From assembly GCA_902362725.1 (NCBI GenBank), contig CABIXM010000003.1, positions 124,001-188,000 on the forward strand: a stretch of DNA of 64,000 nt, read 5' to 3'. Every line of letters begins with the position of its first letter. The first letter of the stretch is position 1. Made by a program: the position numbers and the translations under genes. The DNA comes from Clostridiaceae bacterium (GTDB lineage Bacteria > Bacillota > Clostridia > Lachnospirales > Lachnospiraceae). Shown here piece after piece: positions 35,663-44,251 of this stretch. The notes under the pieces are model-generated. The model saw nothing but the letters and a program-made list of their open reading frames with translations, was not told the DNA's origin and did no database searches.

Positions 35663-36412
35663 GTGTGGAGAGCGGCAGCCCGGGCGGCCGGGATTGGAAA
35701 CCGTCTGCTGACCGTGATGGCAGGCCTGCTGGTATTCCTGATGCTGACCTACGGTACGTATTCCCTCTGGGATACGTACCGGGTGAGCCAAAACGCCTTT
35801 GTATCCGCCGAACTACGGAACTATAAACCGGGAGGAGGCGGAGAAAGCGCAGGCTTCGCCGAGCTTCGGGAGTTGAATCCCGACGTGTGCGCCTGGATTA
35901 CCATACCGGACACGCACATCGACTATCCGGTGCTGCAGGGGGAAAATGATATGGTCTATGTCAATCAGGACGTCTACGGTGAATTTTCCCTGTCCGGCGC
36001 AATTTTTCTGGCCAGCGCAGACAGTCCTGATTTCTCCGACGGCTACAGCCTGCTCTATGGTCATCATATGGATAATGGGGCCATGTTCGGGGATGTGGCG
36101 AAATTTACAGAAAAAGAGTATTTCACGGAGCATCCGGACGGCGCACTGTATCTGCCGGAAAAAACATTGGCGATCCACATCTTCGCGTGCGTGGAGACGG
36201 ACGCCTATGATGAACAAATTTATCACAGCGGAAAAGACGAGGATATTTCACAGCTTCTGTCCCATATCCGGGACAAAGCGGTGCAGTATCGGGAAGCGGA
36301 GCGCGGAGAAGCCCTGATAGGCCTTTCCACCTGCGCGGATGATGTGGGAACGAACGGTCGTGTAGTAATATTCGGCTGGCTGGAAGAGACGCCGGCCGGA
36401 AGGGAGGTGTAG
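35663..36412 (+). CDS. class B-type pilus sortase
   Basis: 249 residues, GTG start with GAGGAA 7 nt before it. One N-terminal membrane helix (17-37) places the enzyme outside the cell. Catalytic residues are H134 (YGHHM), C224 (LSTCADD) and R233 (NGRVVIFG). The long insert before the Cys and the TxxTC-like context match class B sortases, the class that polymerises the FCT pilus (SrtC/SrtB). It follows the backbone pilin by 3 bp and precedes the minor pilin, so pilin polymerisation is the expected job. Confidence 0.9.
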   Translation: MWRAAARAAGIGNRLLTVMAGLLVFLMLTYGTYSLWDTYRVSQNAFVSAELRNYKPGGGGESAGFAELRELNPDVCAWITIPDTHIDYPVLQGENDMVYVNQDVYGEFSLSGAIFLASADSPDFSDGYSLLYGHHMDNGAMFGDVAKFTEKEYFTEHPDGALYLPEKTLAIHIFACVETDAYDEQIYHSGKDEDISQLLSHIRDKAVQYREAERGEALIGLSTCADDVGTNGRVVIFGWLEETPAGREV

Positions 36413-36418
36413 ACACCT

Positions 36419-37099
36419 ATGAAAGCAAAAAAGAGGAAGGTCTGGCAATGGGCGACGCTTCTGCTCCTGCTTCTGGGGCTTTTGATGCCTGTGAGGGCAG
36501 AGGCTGCACAGAATAGCTGCACCGTGACGATTCCGGTGCAGATCGAAGTGAGCGGCGGGCATATTCCGGGTGGCAAGACGTATATGGCGACATTGAGCGC
36601 TGTGACAAAGGACGCGCCGCTTCCGGCGGAGACGATCCGGCAGCGGGAAGGAGTCGGTGAATTGAAATTCGGTCCCATTACCTACACCAGGACGGGAGAG
36701 TATCAGTACCGCATTTCCCAGAATACGGACAGCGCTGAGCGGTTTACCTATGACCGGGAGGCCTATCTGGTGACGGTGCAGGTGACTAGAACGGAAAATG
36801 GTACACTGGAAACGAATCTCTGGGCAAAGCGGGAAGGAAAGACGGAAAAGGCGGACGGCATCCGGTTTAAAAATCGGTATGACGCGCCGAAGAGCCAGAA
36901 CTCCGGCAGTTCAGATTCCGGAAACCATCAGAGTTCCGTCAGACCGGTTCAGACCGGTGACGCGGCGAATATCGTCGTCTGGTTTCTGACTGCAGTTCTG
37001 GCAGCAGGCGTGATAGTTCTGATTGTCATCGGAAAAAAGAACAGAAACCGGGAGAAGAAAGAACGCATCTACAGACAGCGCATGTCGGTATACCGATAG
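36419..37099 (+). CDS. minor/basal pilin with FctA-like domain
   Basis: 226 residues. Signal peptide 1-29; a single FctA-type domain (CTVTIPVQIEVSGG, YTRTGEYQYRISQ, FTYDREAYLVTVQV); a Ser/Asn linker; PVQTG sorting motif, membrane helix and basic tail. The position after the sortase equals FctB, the base subunit joined to the cell wall. The last 18 codons lie within a 108-bp tandem duplication, so the coding end was copied, but only the first copy is in frame with the gene. Confidence 0.82.
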   Translation: MKAKKRKVWQWATLLLLLLGLLMPVRAEAAQNSCTVTIPVQIEVSGGHIPGGKTYMATLSAVTKDAPLPAETIRQREGVGELKFGPITYTRTGEYQYRISQNTDSAERFTYDREAYLVTVQVTRTENGTLETNLWAKREGKTEKADGIRFKNRYDAPKSQNSGSSDSGNHQSSVRPVQTGDAANIVVWFLTAVLAAGVIVLIVIGKKNRNREKKERIYRQRMSVYR

Positions 37100-37262
37100 G
37101 CAGAAGAATGTGCCATTGGTACATTCTCGCGCCGAGGCGTGGTTGCTTCAGCAAACCGGGAGAAGAAAGAACGCATCTACAGACAGCGCATGTCGGTATA
37201 CCGATAGGCAGAAGAATGTGCCATTGGTACATTCTCGCGCCGAGGCGTGGTTGCTTCAGCAA
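37045..37262 (+). repeat. exact 108-bp tandem duplication at the end of the pilus operon
   Basis: Unit 1 is 37045-37152 and unit 2 starts at 37153; the two are identical to the end of unit 2, plus two bases. Each unit contains the last 18 codons of the minor pilin plus an inverted half-copy of the dispersed repeat: the hairpin 3 stem at GAATGTGCC/GGTACATTC and flanking GCGCCGAGGCG. The remaining 74 bases to the folT gene hold a small inverted repeat but no other gene. Confidence 0.95.
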
Positions 37263-37336
37263 TTCCATGAAAAAAGAACCGCAGCCGGGATTCGATTTTC
37301 CGGATGCGGTCCTTTTTATAGATAGCAACACCCCAT

Positions 37337-37912
37337 TTAAGATCTGGATGCGCTTGCGGGAGTCAGAACACTGGAAATAATCTTGCTGAAGGCCTTCATA
37401 AAGATGAAGAGCAGCACGGTATTGATACCCAGGGATACGATACACTTCACCAGACGGATGGTGAAAAGATACTTCCATTCCATACCGTACATGAAATGCA
37501 GCCACAGGGTATTCAGGGTGCAGGCTTCTACAAACTCAAAAAAGGTAGCTACAAAAATACGAACCGGGGTCACTTTGGAACGGTATAGGATCAGACCGAA
37601 GGCAAAGCCGAGAATCGCGTAGCTGAGTGTGAAGCCCGGAAAGAAGGGGCCTGTCTGGGGGGCAGCAAAGAAGCTGACCACATCGCCTGCGATACCGGCT
37701 GTCATACCCATCACGGGTCCGCCGTAGGCAGCGGCAGCAGCCAGCGCCAGGAACGCGAAGCGGAACTCCAAGTAGGGAGTAAGCTTTAAATTGAAAAAGG
37801 AAAGTGCCACGTAAGCGGCCACGAACAGACCGCAGAGGCAGATACTCTGAACCTTCCGGAGATTGTTAAACTGATCACGAAAGGCGAGGGCGTCTTTGGA
37901 AAAAAACTGCAT
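37337..37912 (-). CDS. folT: folate-specific ECF transporter S component
   Basis: 191 residues with about six membrane helices. The segments LTPYLEFRFAFLALAAAA and GPFFPGFTLSYAILGFAFGLILYR are typical of FolT substrate-binding subunits. It needs the shared EcfA/A'/T module encoded elsewhere. ATG 37912 has GGAGGTG at good spacing; an in-frame upstream ATG lies inside the riboswitch leader. A THF riboswitch precedes it, confirming the folate assignment. In an acetogen it supplies the C1 carrier. Confidence 0.9.
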   Translation of the reverse strand: MQFFSKDALAFRDQFNNLRKVQSICLCGLFVAAYVALSFFNLKLTPYLEFRFAFLALAAAAAYGGPVMGMTAGIAGDVVSFFAAPQTGPFFPGFTLSYAILGFAFGLILYRSKVTPVRIFVATFFEFVEACTLNTLWLHFMYGMEWKYLFTIRLVKCIVSLGINTVLLFIFMKAFSKIISSVLTPASASRS

Positions 37913-38019
37913 AAAAAATACACCTCCATAATGATGTGTGAGAAACAGGTTACAAAATAAATAATATCGAGACTGCTTATGAAGCCCGATTCCTCCACAC
38001 ATGAGATGTACTCATCTGT

Positions 38020-38128
38020 AGCAACGGGTGCGGATAATATATCGTAAGACCGAGTCAGAAACTCTACTTTTCGTTTCGCGGCGACTCCCCAGCCTGCGAA
38101 CACTTGACGCATAAAATCCTACTTCGCT
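38020..38128 (-). promoter_or_regulatory. tetrahydrofolate (THF) riboswitch upstream of folT
   Basis: On the minus strand the conserved elements appear in order: AGUAGG, GCGUCAAGUGU, GGGGAGUCGCC, AACGAA, UCGGU and AUCCGC, matching the known class I THF aptamer, including the stem UCGC/GCGA around the three-way junction. The 107 nt to the start codon give room for an expression platform. Confidence 0.85.
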
Positions 38129-38334
38129 ATTATTTATTTCTGTCCGCGGATACTGGAATTGTATCGGAACAGGTACATTATATCATAGATTCCTAAAAAA
38201 GCAAGAAAGATTATCAAAAAATTAACAAAACTTTTGTAGCTGCTCCTTGCATATTTTTTCAGGACATGGTATCCTAGAAACCAAATGTTTGGTGATAGAA
38301 ATGTGGTAGAAATGTGATAGAAAGAGGTGTAACC

Positions 38335-39171
38335 ATGATTCTGGATGCTTTGCTGGACGCGCTCCTGGATACGGTGAAAACCGTGCCCTTCCTTTTGATT
38401 GCGTTCCTGATACTGGAGGCGCTGGAGCACTATTCCAATAATTATATGAACCGGGCCCTTGGAAAAATGGGAAAGGCGGGACCGCTGGCGGGAGCCATCT
38501 TCGGCTGCGTACCCCAGTGCGGTTTCTCGGTGACGGCGGCCAATCTCTATTCCGGCGGCGTCATTACCCTGGGAACCCTGATGGCCGTATTTCTCTCTAC
38601 CTCCGATGAGGCGGTGCTGATTCTGTTTAGCCATCCGGGCAGCGGACGGGTCATCGCGCAGCTTCTCCTGGGTAAGATTGCGATCGGAATAGTGTTCGGC
38701 TATCTGTTGGATTTCCTGTTCCGGAATAAAAAGGAGCATAAGCATATCGGGGATATGTGCCGGGGCTGCGGCTGCAGCGACGACAGCGGTATCGTGAAGC
38801 CTGCGGTGCGTCATACGGTTCAGCTGACGCTCTATATCTTCCTGTTTACGGCGGTCCTGAATCTGGTGCTGGGTCTGGTGGGTATGGACGCCCTGACCAC
38901 CTTTTTAGGCAAGGACACCTGGTTCCAGCCGTTTCTGACGGCGCTTCTGGGCCTGATTCCCAACTGCGCGTCCTCGATTCTGATAACCGAGCTGTATCTG
39001 GCCGGCGGTTTGAGCCTGGCCTCCGCCATGGGGGGACTGTGCGCCGGAGCAGGCATCGGTCTGGCTGTGCTGTTCCGGGAAAATCACCCCATGAAGGAGA
39101 ATATAGGGATTGTAGCGCTTCTGTATCTGCTTTCCGCAGGTGCTGGTCTGTTGCTGGAGCTTGTCTTATAA
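38335..39171 (+). CDS. putative metal efflux permease (arsenic_eff/manganese type)
   Basis: 278 residues with about eight membrane helices. The loops GCVPQCGFSVTAANLYSGG and FLSTSDEAVLI, and the second half IPNCASSILITELYLAGG, are typical of the duplicated permease family once called arsenic efflux and now putative manganese transporter. A Cys-rich cytoplasmic loop CRGCGCSD lies between the halves. Start at ATG 38335 with AGAGGTG. It is 13 bp from a CPBP protease gene. The metal is not known. Confidence 0.7.
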   Translation: MILDALLDALLDTVKTVPFLLIAFLILEALEHYSNNYMNRALGKMGKAGPLAGAIFGCVPQCGFSVTAANLYSGGVITLGTLMAVFLSTSDEAVLILFSHPGSGRVIAQLLLGKIAIGIVFGYLLDFLFRNKKEHKHIGDMCRGCGCSDDSGIVKPAVRHTVQLTLYIFLFTAVLNLVLGLVGMDALTTFLGKDTWFQPFLTALLGLIPNCASSILITELYLAGGLSLASAMGGLCAGAGIGLAVLFRENHPMKENIGIVALLYLLSAGAGLLLELVL

Positions 39172-39184
39172 TAAGGAGGTACTT

Positions 39185-40006
39185 ATGAAAAGGGTTGGGG
39201 GATACTTAAAGAGTATATTGCCGCTGGTGGTTATGTTGGGAATACAATTTGCGGCTTCTACGGTTCAGATGATAAGGTTCATGGTGCAATATGGCGTGGA
39301 AGAGGGAACACAGATATACATGAACGATACCATGACGATATTGCTGATCTCGGACGTACTGCTGCTTGGCGTAGCAGGTCTCTGGTATTATATCAGTGTG
39401 GTACGGCGGCGGGAGAAATACGGGATCCGGGAGACGTCGCTGTTTCAAAAAAAAGATCTGGCAGGATTACTTCTGATGGCGGTGGGCGCGCAGTTTCTGA
39501 TAGGGATTCTGATGAGCGGCTGGGAGGTGCTGGATCCGAAATCCATGCAGGAGTACACGGATCTGATAGAGGGCGCTGGGCTTGGAGAAAGCGGAATTTC
39601 CGCGATCCTGGCGACGGTCATCATCGGCCCGGTTGCGGAGGAGCTGATCTTCCGCGGCCTGACGGTCGAATATCTGAAGCGGGCGGGAGCCTCCTTCTGG
39701 GTGATCAATATCCTGCAGGCTCTGTTTTTTGGCATTGCCCATCTCAACCTGGTACAGGGAAGCTATGCCTTTCTGATAGGTCTTCTGGCCGGATATCTGG
39801 TGCAGCGCTGCCATTCCATCTGGGCCGGAATTGCTTTCCATATGCTGTTTAACGGGTATTACCTTGTGGAACCGCTGGTAGCCGGATCCCTGGGCTTTTT
39901 ACCTGAGGTACTGCAGGCGATCTGCCTCGTGGTATTCGGCCTGCTTCTGGTGGCGCTGCCCCTGCGGAGACTGATACGGGACACAAAAGAGCGGACCATC
40001 GGATAA
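39185..40006 (+). CDS. CPBP family intramembrane metalloprotease
   Basis: 273 residues, about eight membrane helices. The active-site motifs of CPBP/Abi (Rce1-like) proteases are present: EELIFRG, then FGIAHLN, then AFHMLFNG. They cleave inside membranes; bacterial members process bacteriocins or act in immunity and stress. ATG 39185 follows AAGGAGG. Probably co-transcribed with the permease upstream; a terminator follows. Confidence 0.9.
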   Translation: MKRVGGYLKSILPLVVMLGIQFAASTVQMIRFMVQYGVEEGTQIYMNDTMTILLISDVLLLGVAGLWYYISVVRRREKYGIRETSLFQKKDLAGLLLMAVGAQFLIGILMSGWEVLDPKSMQEYTDLIEGAGLGESGISAILATVIIGPVAEELIFRGLTVEYLKRAGASFWVINILQALFFGIAHLNLVQGSYAFLIGLLAGYLVQRCHSIWAGIAFHMLFNGYYLVEPLVAGSLGFLPEVLQAICLVVFGLLLVALPLRRLIRDTKERTIG

Positions 40007-40027
40007 AAATACAATAGAAATAAGATT

Positions 40028-40068
40028 TGAGAGATGACTTTTTCACCAATCATCTCTCATTTTTTTTG
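40028..40068 (+). terminator. rho-independent terminator
   Basis: A perfect 10-bp stem (40028-40037 with 40050-40059) followed by eight T residues. Confidence 0.93.
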
Positions 40069-40082
40069 TCTATGTTTCCGGA

Positions 40083-40150
40083 TTGATCGGGAGCCTGGGC
40101 TATGATACAATGATGGAAACTGGGAAACTATTTTTGGTTTCCGAGTTTCC
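40083..40150 (+). promoter_or_regulatory. promoter and TetR operator of the TetR-hypB operon
   Basis: TTGATC, 17-nt spacer, TACAAT. Immediately downstream, 14-bp arms GGAAACTGGGAAAC and its inverse (40115-40128 with 40137-40150, 13 of 14 matched, 8-nt centre) overlay the transcription start. A further GGGAAAC half-site lies at 40161. This is a classic autorepression layout. Confidence 0.8.
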
Positions 40151-40184
40151 TTTGGCAAAAGGGAAACACCCTAAGGAGGCATGA

Positions 40185-40742
40185 ATGAGAGAGAAAATCA
40201 TTGATACAGCCATAGAAGAATTTACGAAGCATGGATTGAAATTTACCATGAACGATGTGGCGAAGGAATTAGGGATTAGTAAAAAAACCATCTACACCAT
40301 CTTTGAGAGCAAGCAGGATGTGCTGGTGGGAATTGCCGACCGGTACGCCCGGGATTTTACCGATATGAGGGAAGCCATTGAGCAGGACGATAGACTGGAT
40401 ACCCTGGAAAAGCTGGAGCGGTTGTTCTGCGCGATTCCCACCAAATATTACAATATCGGCCTCAGCCGGATCTTTGAGCTGGCCCAGAAGTATCCGAAGC
40501 AGTACAGATACCTGATGGAGGCGGTGAACCAGGGCTGGATCCTTGCGGAGCAGTATCTGGAGCGGGGCGTGCGGGAAGGCAGGATCCGAAAGGATATCTC
40601 CGTTCCGGTGGTGATGGCAATGATCCGGGGAACGGTAACCTGTTTTATGGAGAGCGATATTCTCTATAAAAACGGGCTGACCTACGAGCAGGGAAAAGAA
40701 GAGATGGTTCAGATTATTATGAAGGGGATAAGAGCAGCGTGA
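40185..40742 (+). CDS. TetR family regulator
   Basis: 185 residues. N-terminal DNA-binding domain 1-50: IIDTAIEEFTKHG then MNDVAKELGISKKTIYTIFESK, the TetR helix-turn-helix. The ligand domain is unlike any I can name. The stop overlaps the hypB GTG by four bases, so the two are translationally coupled. It very likely represses its own operon via the palindrome upstream. The signal is unknown; nickel or redox state are guesses from context. Confidence 0.92.
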   Translation: MREKIIDTAIEEFTKHGLKFTMNDVAKELGISKKTIYTIFESKQDVLVGIADRYARDFTDMREAIEQDDRLDTLEKLERLFCAIPTKYYNIGLSRIFELAQKYPKQYRYLMEAVNQGWILAEQYLERGVREGRIRKDISVPVVMAMIRGTVTCFMESDILYKNGLTYEQGKEEMVQIIMKGIRAA

Positions 40743-41416
40743 AAGAAGTAAGAATCCTTGAAATCAAGGAAAGTGTATTTGCGGACAACGACCGGCAGGC
40801 AGATAAGCTGCGCCGGGAGTTAAAGGAGCAGGGTGTGTTTCTGATGAATCTGATGTCTTCGCCGGGATCGGGCAAGACCACCACGTTAAAGGGAACCATT
40901 GAGCGGCTAAAAGGTCAGCTCCGGATTGGCGTAATGGAAGCGGATATCGATTCCGATGTGGACGCGAAGGCCATTGCCGGGACAGGCGTGAAGGCTATTC
41001 AGCTGCATACGGGCGGTATGTGCCACCTGGACGCGGAGATGACCCGGCAGGGGATCGAAGGCCTGGGCGTGGAGGACGTGGATCTGGCCATTCTGGAAAA
41101 TGTGGGCAATCTGGTCTGCCCGGCAGAATTTGATACCGGCGCGTCTAAGAATGTGATGATCCTTTCCGTACCGGAGGGCCATGACAAGCCGCTGAAGTAT
41201 CCGCTGATGTTTCAGATTTGCGACGCGGTGCTGATCAACAAGATCGACGTACTGCCGTATTTTGATTTTGATATGGAACGGGTGAAGGAATTTATCCATC
41301 AGAGAAATCCTCATGCGAAGGTATTTCCTATCAGCGCCAAGATGGGGGAAGGCATGGACGCATGGACAGAGTGGCTGGCCGGACAGGTGCGGGAATGGAA
41401 GACCGGAAACGCGTGA
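40739..41416 (+). CDS. hypB: nickel incorporation GTPase HypB
   Basis: 225 residues, SIMIBI GTPase. The P-loop is in SSPGSGKTTTLKG, and the metal site between subunits is LHTGGMCHLDAEM; guanine specificity is in LINKIDV. The N-terminal His stretch or CCGCGG of other HypB proteins is missing. GTG start inside the TetR stop. HypA is encoded two genes on, but HypC-F are absent, so the nickel is likely to serve CODH/ACS or a hydrogenase elsewhere. Confidence 0.92.
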   Translation: MKEVRILEIKESVFADNDRQADKLRRELKEQGVFLMNLMSSPGSGKTTTLKGTIERLKGQLRIGVMEADIDSDVDAKAIAGTGVKAIQLHTGGMCHLDAEMTRQGIEGLGVEDVDLAILENVGNLVCPAEFDTGASKNVMILSVPEGHDKPLKYPLMFQICDAVLINKIDVLPYFDFDMERVKEFIHQRNPHAKVFPISAKMGEGMDAWTEWLAGQVREWKTGNA

Positions 41417-41446
41417 TAAAAAGAGAAATGAGGGAGAGGAAAGAAG

Positions 41447-44233
41447 ATGAAGAAAGAATTGGACAAAGAGTTGTATCCGGAGTATGTCTATCCGGAATTT
41501 ACCCCGGATCCTGACGAGGCGTTCCGGGAGCCCATTGCGAAGCTGGGAAAGAAGATTACCGACCGGATTCCGCAGAAGCTGGGTCTTAAGAAGATTACCC
41601 GAAACGATCCGGAATACTGGGGACTGGCCGGGGTCCTGACCGATGAAGAGGCAGAGCTGGCCCTGAAGCTGGGCGTAAGAAAGCCCAAGACGCTGGCGCA
41701 GATTGTGAAGCTTTCCGGTATGGAGGAGAAGGCCTGTGAAGCCATGCTGGAGGAGATGTCCCGAAAAGGCCTTCTGGAATACAACTGGGAAAATGAGAAA
41801 CACGAAAAGCAGTATGTGCTTCCCATGTACGTGCCCGGTTGCGCGGAATTTTTCAACATGAATGCGAGCATTCTGGAATCCAATCCGGAGATGGGAACCT
41901 TCTTTGAGCACATGTCCCGTCTGCCCCTGGAGAAGATTACGCCCTTCGTGCCGGAGGGCGGCGCAGGAATCGGTATGCATGTCATACCGGTGGAGAAGGC
42001 CATTGAGCTGGAAAATGAATCCGTAGATCTGGAGCATATTTCCCACTGGCTGAGCAAATACGAGGGAAAATACGCGGCAAGCCCCTGCTCCTGCCGTCGG
42101 TCCCGCCTTACCCACGGAGAGGGCTGCGCGGACGATCCGGAGGGCTGGTGTATCGCAGTGGGCGATATGGCGGATTATGTGGTGGAAACCCAGAAGGACG
42201 GACGCTATATTACCCGCGAGGAAGCGCTGGAAATTTTAAAGGCAGCGGAGGACAACGGCTTCGTACACCAGATTACCAATATTGACGGCGCGGACAAGAT
42301 TTTTGCCATCTGCAACTGCAATGTAAATGTCTGCTACGCGCTGCGCACCTCCCAGCTGTTCAACACGCCGAATATGTCCCGTTCTGCTTATGTGGCGAAG
42401 GTAGAAAAGGCCAACTGCGTAGCCTGCGGCAAATGTGTGGAGGCCTGTCCGGCAGGCGCGGTAAAGCTGGGACAGAAGCTGTGCGACAAGGAAGGCTGCC
42501 AGGTGACCTACCCCAGGATGCCGCTTCCCTCGGAACAGCCCTGGGGCGAGCATATGTGGTCCCACAATTACCGGGATCTGAACCGGATCAACTGTTATGA
42601 TACCGGTACCGCTCCCTGTAAGACCGCCTGTCCGGCCCATGTCGCGGTGCAGGGCTATCTGAAGCTGGCAAAGGAAGGCCGCTATGAGGAGGCTCTGGCG
42701 CTGATCAAAAAGGATAATCCGCTTCCGGCTGTCTGCGGCCATGTCTGCAACCGCAGATGTGAGGACGCCTGTACCAGAGGAACCATCGATGAGGCGGTAG
42801 CCATCGATGAAGTAAAACGCTTCCTGGCAGAGCGGGATCTGAAGGCGGAGACAAGATACATTCCGAAAAAGACCGTTCCCTCCCTGAAGGGCGGATTTGA
42901 GGAAAAAATCGCGGTAATCGGGGCCGGTCCCGCAGGACTCTCCTGCGCGTACTATCTGGCGCTGAACGGATATAAGCCTACCGTGTTTGAAAAGAGCGAG
43001 GAGCCGGGCGGTATGCTCCGTTACGGAATTCCCTCTTATAAGCTGGAAAAGGATCTTCTGGCGGCAGAAATCGATGTGATCCGGGAACTGGGCGCAGAGA
43101 TTCGCTGCGGCGTGGAGATTGGAAAAGATATTACCATCGAAGAGCTGAGAGAGCAGGGCTACAAGGGCTTTTATGTGGCCATCGGCTGCCAGCGGGGAAG
43201 AAAGCCGGGCATTGCCGGAGAAAACGCCAAGGGAGCTTACGCGGCGGTGGATTTCTTAAGAGAAGCCGGAGCCAGAGAGAGCTTTGCCCTGGAAGGCGAC
43301 GTGGTCGTTGTGGGCGGCGGCAATGTGGCCATCGACGCGGCGAGAATCAGCAGCCGCTGTACCGACGCGAAGATCTCCATGTTCTGTCTGGAGCAGAGAA
43401 CGGGTATGCCCGCAAGCGAGGAAGAGATCCGGGAGGCGCTGGAAGAGGGAATTCAGTTACATTGCGGCTGGGGTCCCAGGGAAGTGCTGGAAGAAAATGG
43501 AAAAGTGACAGCGGTAGTATTCAAGAAGTGCACCCGGGTTCTGGATGAGCAGGGCAGATTTTCACCGGAATACGACGAGGAAGAGACCATTACGGTTCCC
43601 TGTAAGCATGTGATCTTCTCCGTGGGACAGGCCATTGACTGGGGCAATATGCTGGACAATCTGGACCTGAAGAGACGGCCCAACGGAGGAGCCCTGGCCA
43701 ACAGACTGACCTATCAGACCTCAGAGCCGGATATCTTCGTGGGAGGAGACGTGTATACCGGACCGAAGTTTGCCATTGACGCGATTGCGGCAGGCCGGGA
43801 GGGAGCGATTTCCCTGCATCGGTATGTACACGAAAACTGTACGCTGACCATCGGAAGAAACCGCCGTGATTTTGTGGAGCTGGATAAGGAAAATATCTCC
43901 ATCGACAGCTATGACACCTCCAAGCGCCAGGTTCCGGAAAAAGCAGATGAGAAAGCCCAGGCGGCAACCTTCCGGGATCTGTCCCACAGTCTGACCGAGG
44001 AACAGGTAAAGGTGGAAACCTCCCGCTGCCTGTCCTGCGGAGCTTCTGTGGTAGACCCAAATCAATGTATCGGCTGCGGAATCTGTACGACCCGGTGCGT
44101 CTTCGACGCGATCCATCTGCACAGAGAGCTTCCGGGAGCATCGGTTATGCACGCTTCCGAGGACAAGCTGAAATACATTCTTCCGAATATGGTAAAGCAG
44201 TCGGTAAAGGTAAAATTCGCAAAGAAGAAATAA
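41447..44233 (+). CDS. large Fe-S FAD NAD(P)H oxidoreductase (GltD/NfnB-like fusion)
   Basis: 928 residues. Residues 1-290 have no family I recognise but hold CSCRRSR and CNCNVNVC segments; 320-345 form a ferredoxin site CVACGKCVEACP; 380-460 are a GltD-type N-terminal Fe-S domain (PAVCGHVCNRRCEDAC). A FAD fold at about 487 (VIGAGPAGLSCAYYLALNG) and a NAD(P) fold at 615 (VVVVGGGNVAIDAARIS) follow, and at 860-890 another ferredoxin site, CIGCGICTTRC. Up to five or six Fe-S clusters make it an electron-distributing flavoprotein, possibly ferredoxin:NADP-type. It sits between hypB and hypA. Partners unknown. Confidence 0.85.
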   Translation: MKKELDKELYPEYVYPEFTPDPDEAFREPIAKLGKKITDRIPQKLGLKKITRNDPEYWGLAGVLTDEEAELALKLGVRKPKTLAQIVKLSGMEEKACEAMLEEMSRKGLLEYNWENEKHEKQYVLPMYVPGCAEFFNMNASILESNPEMGTFFEHMSRLPLEKITPFVPEGGAGIGMHVIPVEKAIELENESVDLEHISHWLSKYEGKYAASPCSCRRSRLTHGEGCADDPEGWCIAVGDMADYVVETQKDGRYITREEALEILKAAEDNGFVHQITNIDGADKIFAICNCNVNVCYALRTSQLFNTPNMSRSAYVAKVEKANCVACGKCVEACPAGAVKLGQKLCDKEGCQVTYPRMPLPSEQPWGEHMWSHNYRDLNRINCYDTGTAPCKTACPAHVAVQGYLKLAKEGRYEEALALIKKDNPLPAVCGHVCNRRCEDACTRGTIDEAVAIDEVKRFLAERDLKAETRYIPKKTVPSLKGGFEEKIAVIGAGPAGLSCAYYLALNGYKPTVFEKSEEPGGMLRYGIPSYKLEKDLLAAEIDVIRELGAEIRCGVEIGKDITIEELREQGYKGFYVAIGCQRGRKPGIAGENAKGAYAAVDFLREAGARESFALEGDVVVVGGGNVAIDAARISSRCTDAKISMFCLEQRTGMPASEEEIREALEEGIQLHCGWGPREVLEENGKVTAVVFKKCTRVLDEQGRFSPEYDEEETITVPCKHVIFSVGQAIDWGNMLDNLDLKRRPNGGALANRLTYQTSEPDIFVGGDVYTGPKFAIDAIAAGREGAISLHRYVHENCTLTIGRNRRDFVELDKENISIDSYDTSKRQVPEKADEKAQAATFRDLSHSLTEEQVKVETSRCLSCGASVVDPNQCIGCGICTTRCVFDAIHLHRELPGASVMHASEDKLKYILPNMVKQSVKVKFAKKK

Positions 44234-44251
44234 GGATCGGAGAATGCAGGC

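Noticed and set aside
37045..37262. CRISPR array
   Set aside because: Only two units, no spacers between them and unit length 108 bp; it is a plain tandem duplication. No CRISPR or cas gene was seen in the window.
37023..37505. Apparent repeat-containing small proteins on both strands at the 108-bp duplication
   Set aside because: They are frame by-products of the tandem repeat; no ribosome binding site fits and they overlap folT or the pilin gene.
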